DNA from: Zhengitettix transpicula
Lineage: Eukaryota; Arthropoda; Insecta; Orthoptera; Tetrigidae
NCBI GenBank assembly: GCA_037074705.1
Contig: CM073591.1
Location: 165,304,032-165,368,031, forward strand
Direction of reading: 5' to 3'
DNA: 64,000 nt
The position numbers were made by a program, and so were the translations under genes. Shown here one piece after another: positions 36,291-49,181 of this stretch. Numbering within the stretch: the stretch's first letter is position 1; every line of letters begins with the position of its first letter. The notes beneath the pieces were generated by a model that saw nothing but the letters and a program-made list of their open reading frames with translations, had not been told where the DNA came from and searched no databases.

Positions 36291-39200
36291 TGTATGTTTT
36301 GAGGTTCATTGGTGCTTGGTCATTGGTGTGGTGATGTGTGGCAACTGTTACATAACACAAAAGCTACACTTTCTCGCTTTATTACCCCTCATATAAAAAG
36401 GTTAACTTAAAAAATTATAGTTAAAATCTTTTCGGTAACTATACAAATAATGTATAATTTATATCATGTTTTAATGAAATTAATATTAATTTCAAACTAT
36501 ACTTTTTTTAAGGACCCAGAAATTTTTAATAGTTTTAATGCTCTGTTCATTCATTTACGGACTTGTGATCTATATTTAGCATCGCAGTTATGCATCTGCT
36601 GAGTTGGCTGAGATCCGATATGACAACAGTGAATGTACTTGGACCTAATTACATAATGTGCGTCCCAACAGTTGGCTCAGAACTAAATTTTGACGCCAAT
36701 ACAACGGCTTCCTTCAAAAGTATTATTAAACTTTTTTAAGGTTGCAGCCTTCAAAAGTCACGTTATCGGCGCATCTTTCACGTATAATTTAATTTTACGT
36801 ATGTAGAGACTATTTTCATAATTTCAAAAATACATGAACATTGGACCGCCAATTGGCAGCTTTAGTGAGGTATAGTTATATTTATCTGACTTCTATTTAA
36901 TTATTATAAGGAATGCAAACAGCCAAATTAGTCTGAATTAATTTAGAAACAAAAATTAGCTCACAATCAGGTATACATTTGGAGTATAATAAATTAAAAA
37001 TCCAGTTAAAAAACATTTATTTATATAAAATAGATTTAACTTACAATACTTATCATACATTTCCCAGTCTTCGATTAATATCTGCCAAATATTGATGTTA
37101 TATAAATAAATTTTGTGTAGATACAATGCCGTTAATATGCAAAATTAAGAATAAAAATTTTATTTATTAATTAAACGATCAAAAGTTTTATAATAATAAA
37201 AATTTTATTTCAATTATTAGTATAATTTTTCACATTTATAGTCGATATTTGTCATGCGCAACATTTCGCTCATTAATCTCGAAAGTGTCTACTTTATTCG
37301 GTAAAAAAATTATGTTTACGTTACTCTCAGTGTGTAGGTTGTCATAATTAAACCCATCGACAGCCATAACCCGGATTTGACTCTAATCATGTTTTTTTGC
37401 GTTATTTTTATGCAATACCCTCCACCCCCATCCCTAAAGGTGCTCCCCTGTAATGCCGAAAGGCACAAATGCTGTCAATTGACAATCCATTTTTCATGTG
37501 ATTTTTAATTTCATTAAATGAGCTGCACAAAGAAACCCTTTAAATCCCGGGAACAACCGTGTAAAAACCGGTAACATTCAAAACATGTATGGCTCAGCGT
37601 AACATTCAATATTTATGTAGGCAATTTGAGTATATTTGTCACACGTTGTTGGCCTGCGATCCGGAACTTTTCTCGTGCGGTTGACATTTGCGATTTGGGT
37701 CACTAGTTTTTTTCTCTCATTAGACTTCGCTTTATTTACTTACGAATGAACCAGCCAACGATGAAGAGGCGTTTCCAGGCCCCTGGACAAAATAACCCTT
37801 TTGCACTGTTTCAAGCAATTGATTTATATGTATTGAATATAGACCATATTATCAGTCCTCCTCCTCCATTTACTTGGATCAATTTTTTAAATTCCAATTC
37901 TCTATAACCCATTCCAGGGTGTGCTGCGTACAGTAGTACTGTAGAAATATAATGAAACAAGTCCAGGATACAATCCATAAATTTTCCAATACGATTTCTA
38001 TTCTCATTTTTATATTGTATTCTATTTTATGACTGAATTAATACTGAATCTGAAATGATCAAATGAATCACTTCAATCTATATACTATGAGTGTCATTTT
38101 CGTGACCTTTATACACGATTTAAGTGTCATATTAATAACATCGGTGTTTTTTATTTATAACCTGATATTTAATTTTTCTGAAATGGCATTCCATATTTTT
38201 ATGTAGAATAATTTAATGTAATTTTGCTGAAATAGTTTATTCAACATTCTTTTCTAAGAAACAAGTCCGGAATGAAATTTTTATGCGCCCTGTATCTGTT
38301 ATTTTAAAACAATTGGTCAATGCATTACTGTTGTCACTACTTGTAATAAAACTCGGCTTAAAATACGAATCTATATTATCGACATCAGTTTGTTTTTTCT
38401 ATATGCTTTAAGGAAAGGTCTACATGGTTTTTGTCACACTACGAACGAGACCGTATTTTTCGTAATTATACATCACTTCCGAAACAAGATATATATGCAA
38501 GATTTTTGAAATTTTCATACCCCGAGCAAAAACTATCCAACCCTTAGCTTTTAAAATACGTTGTTCATAGATCTTCCGTTTATTTAAAACTGTCAATGCA
38601 ATCATTTGCTAATGAGCTAACTTCTCCCAAAAATCCAGTATTTCTTCACCAATTTATGGAATGATGATCATGTGTGCCATTGTGTGTCTCGTGTCTTCTC
38701 TTGATTCAAATCGAATCAGATGTATTTTTAATTTGGGTAAATAGCTAAAAATATTAAGGAGCCATGTCGGGAAGTACAAAGCATGACGCAATGGTATGTT
38801 TGACTACGAAAGTCTGAATCAGATGTGAAGATCAGCGTAGTGATCTTGTTTCCACTGGGGTATTCCCCAATTTTTAGCAAAATTTGATACTGTTTCATTG
38901 ACACGGTTTGGTATAAATCGCCATTTCTTAAATTGATTTTGAGGTTTCTTATGCAAATTCATCACTTTTTTATGCCCCATGTTCACGTAGTCAATCAAAT
39001 TTAAAATGACGTATGTCGCTGAAAACGTTTGTATTAAAAAAATATATTTACTTAACTGAGATCGAAGCATCACTGTATCACATGGTGGTGGTGTTCGGCA
39101 TTAATTAATTGAACAAACTAGATTTTATAGGTCGTAAATCCATATTCATTTTGGAACCATCTGGAATTGTTTCAAATTGCTGCGTACGATGTCGAGTCTT

Positions 39201-39479
39201 ACGAGCCACTATCTCTTACTGATTCTGTATTTTCCTCTAGAGGATGGCGGATTTTTCTTTTTGTTTGTTCTCAGCAGAAGTCGCTTTTTATTTCTTGATC
39301 TCATTCTTTGTTGCATTCAAAGTTGGCTGATGATTTGTCTGTAAAATGTCTAGGATTTTATAAAGTGCATTGGCGTTTTATTATTATTAATAATAAATTT
39401 TTGTTATAATTGTTGACGGTTAGTGCTTACAAAACTAACTTTGGCTGTTTACCTCGCCCACTTTTTTTCGTCAACCCGC
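36291..39479. other. Non-coding AT-rich DNA
   Basis: No supported gene or element. Confidence 0.4.
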
Positions 39480-40720
39480 ACATATAATAATGATGACAAA
39501 TGCTGTCCCAATAGACCCATCTGTCTCCTCCCCTCTTCATCCAATTTGTTCGAAAAACTCCTTCTTCCCCTCCTTGGCAAAGTATTAACCCACCTCAATC
39601 CTCGTGCTCAATACGGTTTTAGACCCAAACACACTTGCACCAATCAACTCGACTCAGTGACATCTTACATCAACAAGTCATTCGACACCAATAACTCGCC
39701 CATTGCTGCCTTCCTAGATGCAAAAAAAATGCTTTTGATAAAGTACATCAACATTCACTACTTTGCAAAATTAAAGACCCACTTAATGATTCTCTCTTCA
39801 GAATCTTCACTAACTATCTTACTAACCGCTCCTTCTCTATCAAATTTAACAATACCCTTTGAAATTCCTTCCCTATGTCCTCTGGCCCTCTATTTTCACG
39901 AGATACATCAAAACCAATGTACTAAAACAGTACTTTTTTCAGATAACCTTGCCATACTCCTCCAAACATCCTCTCTAGACTCGAGCTCCAGAAAACTACA
40001 AAAATGGAGAATCAGCATAAACCCTACCAAATCCACAACAATTCCCTACACTCTTGAAACCAAACATTCCCTCAACCACTCTTTTTTTTTCTGAACGGCA
40101 CCAAAATACCTATCCAACAAACAACACCATACGTAGGCCTTATCCTCGATTCCAAATTATCATGGAAACCTCACATAGCCCAAATTACCTCCAGAATCAA
40201 CAACGAAATAAAATAACCCTTCCCTTTTATCAACAGAAAATCTCTCATATCCCTTAGGACTAAAATACTCCTATATATATCCTTAATGCGCCCCATATGG
40301 TCGTACTCGTGTGCCATGCGGAGATCCACTGCCTATTCCAACAAAATACAAACAAAATTCTCCGTTTAATCTCAAATTCTCCCTGGTACCTTCGCAACTC
40401 AGTTATCCACAAAAACCTTGAAATTACCCTAATTCCTGCCATAATTCATAAATCTACCAAGTCCCTAATAAATAGCTCCATCAACCATCCGAATCCAACC
40501 ATTCAGCTCTTCTACAGTAACCCGCCCCCTCCTTCACAAAATCGCAGCCTAAAACGAAAACTCCCAATTGGTATCATCCTCCCCCTAAATCACTCCGGAA
40601 TTACCTAACTCTAACCCCCACGTACCACTGGCATACATACTCCCTAAATATCCGTTCTTCCCATCTTCCCCACAACCTCCTTAATGCTTTTCATAACACG
40701 AAGTTTCCCTGATGATCAGA
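39480..40720 (+). mobile_element. Jockey-like LINE remnant, reverse transcriptase (decayed, frameshifted)
   Basis: Translation shows the order of blocks expected for a Jockey-type RT: PNRPICLLPSSSNLFEKLLL, then QYGFRPKHTCTNQL, then AAFLDAKK (the LDxKKAFD-type block, frameshifted just after), then TVLFSDNLAIL where the catalytic FADDTAIL is expected, then WRISINPTKS. In another frame follow YVGLILDSKLSWKPHI and later ISNSPWYLRNSVIHKNLEI. The second catalytic Asp of the FADD box has become Asn and several frameshifts are present, so the copy is dead. No ORF1 or apurinic endonuclease domain is visible upstream, consistent with 5' truncation. Confidence 0.85.
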
Positions 40721-40836
40721 TCGATCCCAAACATCATGCCGGCTAACCTTAATTAATATGTTCCAAAAAAGTTAGTCGGTTTCTTTCGTCTCTAACTTGT
40801 AATGACAAGGGTCATATCAAAGACCCTAAGTTTACA

Positions 40837-40924
40837 TGTTAAATATTTAGAAATAGTAAATACTTTTATTATGTTTTATTTGTTAAATATTTACAAGTTG
40901 TAAATACTTTTATTATGTTAAATT
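40837..40924 (+). repeat. Tandem duplication, two 44-bp units
   Basis: Units 40837-40880 and 40881-40924 both begin tgttaaatattta and share gtaaatacttttattatgtt. It lies just beyond the LINE remnant. Confidence 0.9.
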
Positions 40925-43900
40925 ATCACAACTGTAAAGTCTCCGGAATAAGAATTAATTTTAATAAATTAAAAAAATACCTTTCGGGCGTGCTTTTTCA
41001 TTTGATAGACCACTGCGATGTTCGTCTTGGTAGCTCGTACTGCCTCGTTTCAACTGCCACCTAATATTTAATTGTTGTAAACGAAGGAGCAGATTCTCCT
41101 ATAGTAGAATCTAGCTCGACTTTGATATTGATTGTGCTGAGGCCTTTCAAAAGAAAGTATTGTATCACATAACGACGACCAATTTTTTTCCATGTTTACA
41201 AATTCACTGAGAGCGTTCAATATTGATGACTGGCAAACACTAAACAGAGTAACGTCTTCAAACTTAAGTTTTATAAGGTTACAATCTTTGTTTTTCAAAC
41301 AACAACCCGCTATCAGCACATCAATTCGGGTATTTCTGGGACTACCCTCGTATCAGAAATGAAGCCAAATTTCAATTGCAGTTTCTGTTGCGACATCTTT
41401 AATAAAGTCATAAGTAATGTAAGTTTGTATCACGACACAGAATTTATATCTCGGAGGAGGAGGTACAAGTCAGTATTATTAGATGATGTGGTCTTGAAAT
41501 TGGCTTTTCACGTATAGTGAAGATGTATTGAACAGTAATTGGAATTATAAAATATGAAATGATGAAAACAAATTCTTCTCATAATTTATAAAGATTTGGT
41601 CACGAATTTAGTAACAATAATTTTCATTTCCAAATTGGATGTACATGACCGATATTAAATTTTATACGCCAAAGAAGACCATTAGTCTCATATTTCGATT
41701 TTCTCTCTTGTGGCTTTACGACTTTAGCTGAGTATCGTGGCAGTGCGTGAAATGTGGTTTCATTACTAGGAACCCGAAACGAAACAGAGAGATGGGGAAG
41801 TGCACACCTCAATTCTCCACGAAAAGAAATGAAGACTGTGTAATCAGCTGAAAACGTTAGGGCACATTCGCATAGAATTTCTGGAACCGAGGCTAATTAT
41901 GCGCTGACCGTTATGCAGCATCCTGAACTCGTGGATTACGTATCACCGTGGAGAAGAGTTTAAATGTTTATTTTATTTTGCAGTATGCCCGCATACAGTC
42001 GCGTTTTATCAGCTTCCGAATATCATTTTTGAATAGACGTGACGTCATCCCTACGAGAAGATTGAGCACATCCAGATATCAGTGCGACAGTACCTTCGAT
42101 AGAGGTTTCTCGGTCTTCCGCAACGGTGGAATAAATATGTATAAATAAATAAGTTTAAATACAAAATTCTGTGTCTTGATGTAACCACAGTAGCCGCTTC
42201 AAATATTTTAGAAATGTTGCATCAACGCAATATAAAGCTCAACAGATTAACCTGACATTAATTGCCACACGGCGTTTTATTTCCCGGAGCCAAAATGATG
42301 AGTTGTTCGTCTGCTGTGCTGTAGGCGAGTGGAAAGTAATGTGAAATTAGCACGCCACTGCAGGATCGCGTGACTGCTGTTCTGCTCGCAAATAGAAAGC
42401 GATTTCTCGCAGCCCACTGAGGGCGGCAAATCACCACTTGCTGAGAACTTTTTAGAACACTATTCAAATTAAACGGATACAGAAACAAATTAAAGGACAC
42501 ACAACTTAAAATTTTTATAACTGCACGAATACTAAGTCGTCAGACTGCAGATAAACTCGGATAGAATTTGAGGGTGGCATGGCGTGGGATGTTTCTTTCC
42601 TACTGTCGAGCTATGGAACACTATAATTTGCGCTTAATGACGACAGGTTTTTGTTTGATTAGCTCTGTGTTAAATTCATATTGATCACCGTTAGTTACAA
42701 TGTTAATTTCTAAGGTCCGTGTAGGTATCTTACAAAGCAAATGTAAAGACAGTGAAAAGCGATACTGTTGCGCTTTGAGGCAATGTTCAGTTAGTATTAT
42801 CTCTTAAAGAAACAAATTTAAGCCAAATTAGTCTAATACTCTTTACTTTCACTTTTCGTTTGAAATACTCGTAATACTTCCAAAACATGTATATTACCGA
42901 AAATTATTTTATGAAGCATTTACCAGGATATAAATTAAAGCTCCACAAACATCACGCTGAATGTAGGCCCACGAACAGAAAATATTCTACGTTATTAGCC
43001 CTGTCCAATTGTTTGGTATGTATAAAAAAAGTGGAGCAACATTGGGCAACTGATATCTAAAAAATGAGACTGTTCGATCATACAATTAGTTTGAGCAACC
43101 AATTAAGTAATTTTATTTTATTGAGGATGTTTCATACCATTGTATTAGAAATTGAAGGCTTTCAACGAGACGACGTTTGCTTCGTATTTTAATTAGTTGT
43201 GACATCAATTTTCTTACTATTCAATTCATTAGATAATAATACCAAAGAAAGAAAAAGGAAACTTAATCACGTTTCACAAACACTTTTGTTTACAGGTAAA
43301 CTTAACAATCTGTTGTCTTCTTCGGACGGTTAGCATAGGAAAGAGTCCAAAGGAGTGTCACGATCGGGCCATCTTGGTCTATCAATCTTTGTCCGAATCG
43401 CCCGGTCCAGACGTTCCTGAACATAAAGTCAGAATACAGCCTAATCACACGACTGTATTTTAATTATTGTAGGATAAAAGTACGTTTCCGGACGTAGAAC
43501 CCTATTCAAAACATGATTTACTCAGTCTAATCTTCGATCACCCTTCATATACATCCGTAAATACACACCCCCATATATATTTATCTATTTATTGATATTA
43601 GCTCTATTTTTTAGGGTTCTCCGAAGTGGAACGAGTTACGTTACGTTACGACTTTCGGACCTAGCGATATTTTTAATATTTATTTCCGTACTTCCAGATG
43701 ACTCAATTACATTTTGTAAATATTTTCAATATTGGAGAATGTTCCTTTCTATTTGAATATCAGGGTTCACCATTCGGAAGCCATTTAAATTCTGTTCTCA
43801 CGTTATTGTGTGTATTGCGAGCAGCAATCAGCCTGTGTGTTTGGTATCGAAGAACGGGACAGTATATATTTAACTTGTCAGTGGTTACCTCATTGTTTCT

Positions 43901-44216
43901 ATCCCTGATATTTTATTGCTTTGAGTTTGTGCACGGGGCTGATGTCGCTTATTTTTCCACCATATTTCAACTTTAAAGTGTCGTGAGAGTGGATTTATAA
44001 AGATACTTTGTCAGCGTCTCGCAGCTCTATTGTGCTTATTGCCGCGTTTTTTACAATAAAGGAACGACCTTTCGACAACTGTAGTTTAGAGCCTGGGGAA
44101 GGAAAAACAATGTAGAAAGGGAGAATGGGATGCGAGGGACGACACTGTATACAGTTGGTTTTGATCTGTGACGGAGGGGAGTGCTGGAGCCTGTAGCGGG
44201 TAGAGGAAGTGGAATA
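40925..44216. other. Non-coding DNA
   Basis: No gene or recognised element could be supported. Confidence 0.4.
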
Positions 44217-44690
44217 TTTTTTTTTTAGGGCAACAGGCTACATGAGGGTAATCCACGTTGGGCAACTCCCCTTTAATAGCATAGGAAGGGATTTGAAAGG
44301 GGGGATGTGGAAGGGTAGAGGAAGGTAGCCAAGGGTAACTCGGGCCCCTGGGCTATATTTTAAGGATCCTACCCGGCATTCGCCTAAAGAAATGCAGGGA
44401 AAACCCTAGAAAAACCTGCATCGGGTAGGTCGGGCATTGGGTACTTGTCCCACGCCCTTCCGATAGCGGAAGAGGAGTTTGCTGTGGGGACGCAGAACTC
44501 CCTTCTCCGTGCCTCGACCAGTTTAGGAGGCAGCTGGCCGACTATTCCAATGGGAATAGCGAACAACTCTTACCGTATGCCCAAGGTCTGTGACCTCTCA
44601 GAACAGGCCGAGGTGCCTCGGCTTGTGGGAACCTTAGGTCAAAAACGGAGAGGAAAAGGCATACCCAAAGGTAGCCCCTTCGAATGTTGG
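44217..44690 (-). mobile_element. Poly(A)-tailed retroposon copy
   Basis: After a T-tract (44217-44226; poly(A) on the minus strand) comes agggcaacaggctacatgag and then the same order of blocks as the copies at 58.3-59.8 kb. The minus-strand ORF reads [11 protein letters not shown], then CVPTANSS, then [17 protein letters not shown] and [12 protein letters not shown], matching the other copies in frame and in stop position. This argues that the family once encoded protein at its 3' end, as a LINE would, though a conserved non-coding SINE body cannot be excluded. Confidence 0.75.
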
Positions 44691-45216
44691 AAGTGGAATA
44701 TATCAGTCGGGGCAAAATATTAAAACAATTTGTAAAAGGTGAACAGAGAATAATTGGTTAAGAATCCACTCTATATTTTTTCATAGTTATTTTGATGTTC
44801 GCGCATCTTTCGGTACGCAAACACGTCCTGTATTACACGTAGCCTTAAAGCTCTAAAATGCCCAAGAATCTGTAATCATTAAACCTACTTCACAACAAAA
44901 GACTGTGTTGGTTAGTTTTGTCACATTGACTTATTGGCGTCCTTATCCCACTCCTATTTGCAAAGCTGGAGACTTTGCTGGCGCCTACCAATAAAATTAT
45001 AACTAGTTACGAGAGTATCGACGGCACGACGCCGCGAATCGAAATAAGACGTTTTTATAAATACGATGATGATGAAGAAGATGCAGATAAAACTTCTATC
45101 AAGTACCTGTATTAAAATCTAAGAATGTTATTTGCCGTCATTTGTTTCGTTTTTATTCCAACCGCCGAAACTGTCGCGTTCTTTCTTCTGTCTGCACATT
45201 GCTTAAAATCGAGTGC

Positions 45217-45246
45217 TTTTCGCTACCGTTATGGTTTATTCATCAG
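45217..45246 (-). repeat. Weak hammerhead-like motif
   Basis: The minus strand reads CTGATGA, 18 bases (containing ACC-ATAAC-GGT, able to form a short stem), then GAAAA. The spacing is one base longer than in the other copies and the last base of GAAAC is changed. Confidence 0.25.
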
Positions 45247-45360
45247 GAGACCAAAAACCGATGTAATCTGAATTCATGTCTGTCTCGCTGACTTTCACAA
45301 AATAACAAGCGAACCGATTTCGATGAAACTTTAAAAATCTTTATTATATAGAGGTGTAAC

Positions 45361-46057
45361 AAGGTGTTTCCCAACGGGAGTCCCACGCCTCACATCAGGG
45401 CAATTTGATTGTTCAGAGGAGAAATTCGAAAATGAGCTAGTCTAGAATTGAATAAAATGCAAACATTGTTGGTATCTCAATTTGAAATAAGTATGTGGTA
45501 AGTTTTGTGTTTTCTATAGAGCCTCACTTGAAAGATAAGAGTAATATAAATTACAATTTATTGGGAGACCATTCTTTACTCAGTAGTTTGGGTTTCAACC
45601 AACCGTGACAAAAATTGTGAAATTTTGCCGCCCTCAAAACGTGCCCCCCGGGGCGGGTCGCCCACTTCACATCACGCCACTGTGTTTACTATATCTCTGT
45701 GGTACTGTACTGGACGATTGATAGGGCATGCACAATGAGCAAACAAAGTGGATGTCTACTATAATCTGGTGCAAACTCCGCATGTTAAATGAAAAAGGAC
45801 CTTAATTTCATACAAAAACTCGAATGGGCATCATGTCTGTACATCTGGATAGGCTTAACGATCTAAGATTAAAATAAATAACTACTTTGTTTCTGTACAG
45901 AATTATTATTATTCAAGAACCGTGATACACAAGTTGTAATTAGGCTTCTTTACATAATCATTCAATTTTTAAATATTAGAAAAATATGTATATGTTCCAT
46001 AGGGGGGCATTTGAAAGACTTGTGAGGGGATAGTAAAAAATAGGTTTGGAAACACTG
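45361..46057 (+). mobile_element. Non-autonomous hAT-like element, copy 1
   Basis: Left end AAGGTGTTTCCCAACGGGAG and right end TTTGGAAACACTG form a short inverted pair of the CAGTGTTTCCCAA type common in hAT elements. The interior is homologous, in reverse, to 47230-47767 through blocks such as ggtatctcaatttgaaataa, gtgttaaatgaaa, actcgaatgggc and gtgatacacaagttg. No transposase ORF. The target-site duplication is not clear. Confidence 0.65.
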
Positions 46058-47229
46058 TTTTCAACAATCTTAAAATACCATCCTCAATATTGAGACTAAA
46101 TTCTAAAACTGTATTTTTAATGATTTAAGCAGAATTTTGTTAGGTTTACAGACAAACGACTAAATGGTTTTTCTCTGCAGTGGTAAACAAATTCGAGACT
46201 ATCTTAAAAATTTTCCCACATTTGAAAAAGTTGAAACTCAAAATTAAATCTTCCCAACGTACCTATTTTTTGAGTAACATTTATTGGTAGATAAAAAGAA
46301 CTTGGATGCCAAGGCAGGCAACAATCACATAGATGAGCCAAGAAGTAACAAAAAGTATGAAATAAAAATATATTGATACTAGGATTATCATATTTCGTGT
46401 CTATTCAAGAGCTTATAGAGATTCAGGAAATTACTTGAAATACGCAAATAGTGCCTTGGTGTTGTATTGAGCACAGATTCCAATGAATTGAGCACATCAA
46501 AATTGGGGATACCCAGATGTTTTTCTATCCTATTTCCAAAACTTTTCTTGCAATCTTTCGAATGCAATACTGGAATTTTCCTTGTAAACATATTAAACAT
46601 TATCTCAATTTATGAAAGTGAGTCTTTGACCAATCGAAACACGCGCGGCATGACCTAGATCTAAAACAAGAAGTCATAAACGCGCTCGTGCTATAGTTGT
46701 TTTTGAAAAACTTCTCTCACGTAAAATTAGCCTTGGTCAGGATCTTAACGGGTTGTTACTGATTGATTTTGAAGACCTATTATTATTTTATAAATATCAC
46801 GTTTCAGTGATAAATCGTCTGGAGCGATTCGTATGAATAATGCCTGAGCTATGATCGTTATATATTGTTAATAATTTATCAGGTACTCAGGGACAGTCAC
46901 GGAAGTCTGACATTGAATATTCGACTTTTAAATTATATTACCTCGTAAAAAAACTGTCGTTTTCTTTTAGAACTGTTTATTTAGTATTAAGTACTTTTTT
47001 TTGGCAATATCAGCCAAGATCATTAACCAGGCTTTTCAGTTTAAACACTTTCCGAACGCTTGAGCCTAGATGCGACATTACCTTACAAATTAATTTTTCA
47101 ATTTTCAACTTAGTGATGCAGGAACTTTTAATTTTTATGGCAAAAATGTAACGAGACATCAAACAGCCGCCAATTAGATTTAGCTAAGAAGTGATAAAAG
47201 CGTGAAGAAATTTCTAACAAAGGTTAGAG
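46058..47229. other. Non-coding DNA
   Basis: Spacer between the two oppositely oriented hAT-like copies. No supported gene. Confidence 0.4.
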
Positions 47230-47767
47230 CAGTGTTTGTCAACCTTTTAATTTACCATGCCCCACCTAAGTATTTATTATTCCCCTCCCCCATTTTCATC
47301 AATATGTAACACGTACTTATTTTTTCTATTAAAAAATTGAATTATTTCCTAAATTTCAACTTGTGTATCATGGTTCTTGTATAGCAATAATTCTGTGCAT
47401 AAACAAAGTAATAAGTTATTTTCATCTGAAATATCAAAACGTATCGCCCATTCGAGTATTTGTACTAAATTAAGTTCTTATTTCATTTAACACGCGGAAC
47501 TGCCGCTATACTATGGTAAACAACAAAGTAGCACATGTCATAACAATCGTACAACACAGTACGAACTATTTCTTCACTAGTCATAGTAAACAATACTCTC
47601 CGAGTACATCGTAGTTTATTCTACTCCAATCTTTCAAGTGCGGTTCTATGGAAAGCACCAAACTTACCATACCAAATGCTTATTTCAAATTGAGATACCA
47701 CCAATTTTTCCTTTTGTATAAGTTAAATCAAATTCATTTTCGAATTTCCCCTCGCTGGGAAACACCG
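47230..47767 (-). mobile_element. Non-autonomous hAT-like element, copy 2 (inverted)
   Basis: Left end CAGTGTTTGTCAACC and right end GGGAAACACCG resemble hAT termini. Read on the minus strand it aligns along nearly its whole 538 bp to copy 1 at 45361-46057, which has extra internal sequence. Divergence is substantial. No coding capacity. Confidence 0.65.
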
Positions 47768-47999
47768 AGTTAAGAGGAAATTGTTCAGTGTTCACACCTC
47801 CGTAGGCAGCTACACTATCTTGCTCGGTGTCTTTACAGAGACAACAGACAGATAATACAATGACGCAATTTACTCTTGTCCTTTTGTTTTTCTTAGCAAT
47901 GATTTTAAGAAATACAAAGTTCAAAATACTATAGTAAATTCCACCGATTAATAGACAAAAATTCTACAGAAAATTAAAACAATAAACTTTAATGGCACA

Positions 48000-48014
48000 T
48001 ATATATATATATAT
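48000..48014. repeat. (TA)n tract, left flank of copy C
   Basis: A short TA tract immediately before TTGTTGTGATCAATC. Confidence 0.85.
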
Positions 48015-49133
48015 TGTTGTGATCAATCAATTACTTATTAATTTGCCCACGTTGTGATAGCTATTTATGTAATAATAATAAAAAAGTGAACGTTTAAATA
48101 AAAAGATTATTTTACTTTTACAAACAAACAATTTTATTTAACAAAAGATTAGTACAAATTATGCAATTTTTTAAAATAAACTCTCAGGGTCTCAACTAGG
48201 TTTGATAACAGCAGAACATTTAAACATAATCAAAGAACACAAAATTTAGATTTAATTTAAAAAGAAATATTTATTCGTCTAGGCATAGACGAAATTAATT
48301 ATCGACGAACTTAAACTACAAGATGGATTTTAAATTTAAACAGTTTTTTTTATCAACACTAAAGAACGATATCTGACATTATCTTTTAAGTCGGTTTACA
48401 AAAAAAATTACTGTTCTCTTGCTACTTACGGCTGCCCAGGATACTTTTACCTTTCGAACACAGTGGTGGGGGTTTCACAGCTTCTATTAAATTCACAGAT
48501 TCTATTAAGTACTGTTGGTTTGAAAAGGAAAGTTTGTTATATCTCGACGACTTTACTCTGCTGTATCGCGATGAATTTATTCTGCTGGATCTCTACCTTA
48601 CAACTTTACACAGCAATTTTTCGACAACTTTCTGTCCTTTCTGACCGCCGACCTTAATGCCATCGTCATCTCAGCCAACGTACCACGACTCTGCTTAAAC
48701 AATGTATCTCTTAATCACATCCACCAGCTTCGGTGAGCGCTGAACAACTACTTCCTCAAAAGCTTATCTCCTCCCTTATATCCTCCCAGTCTTTTACTTT
48801 TTACATTGTTCGAAAATTTCGTCGCAAATGCCAGTTGACAGATTCTTCCATTATCACAAGATTTATATTACGCAGCTGCAGTTCCGTAGTCAACAAATGG
48901 CTAACTACTCTGTCATGTCAAAGCCAACAACCGAGACAGGACCCGCAATTACTTTGGTGGGACTATTTATCTTCTCCACCCCCACACCCACGTGCACGGT
49001 TTCGAATTCTCAAGACCACACAACCAGCACTTCCAAGACGAAGAAAAACTTAGACCTAAATAAACGCATTACATAATGCCCCTCCAACAATCCAGACTAT
49101 CAATCACAAACAATGCCTCACTTAACAGGCATT

Positions 49134-49136
<3 letters not shown>
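48015..49136. mobile_element. (TA)n-bounded LTR-like element, copy C
   Basis: Starts TGTTGTGATC and ends GGCATTACA (49128-49136), giving TG...CA termini with partial inversion (TGTWRTGAT / CATTACA), flanked on both sides by TA tracts. Near the left end, gcccacgttgtgatag (48045-48060) resembles a primer-binding-like ACGTGGGC motif in reverse. A segment ctcagggtctcaactaggtt-tgataa near 48182 is shared with copy D. The right half is shared with the fragment at 16550-16920. About 1.12 kb, no coding capacity. Confidence 0.6.

Positions 49137-49178
<42 letters not shown>
49137..49178. repeat. (TA)n tract, right flank of copy C
   Basis: Pure TA dinucleotides directly after CATTACA. Confidence 0.95.
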
Positions 49179-49181
<3 letters not shown>

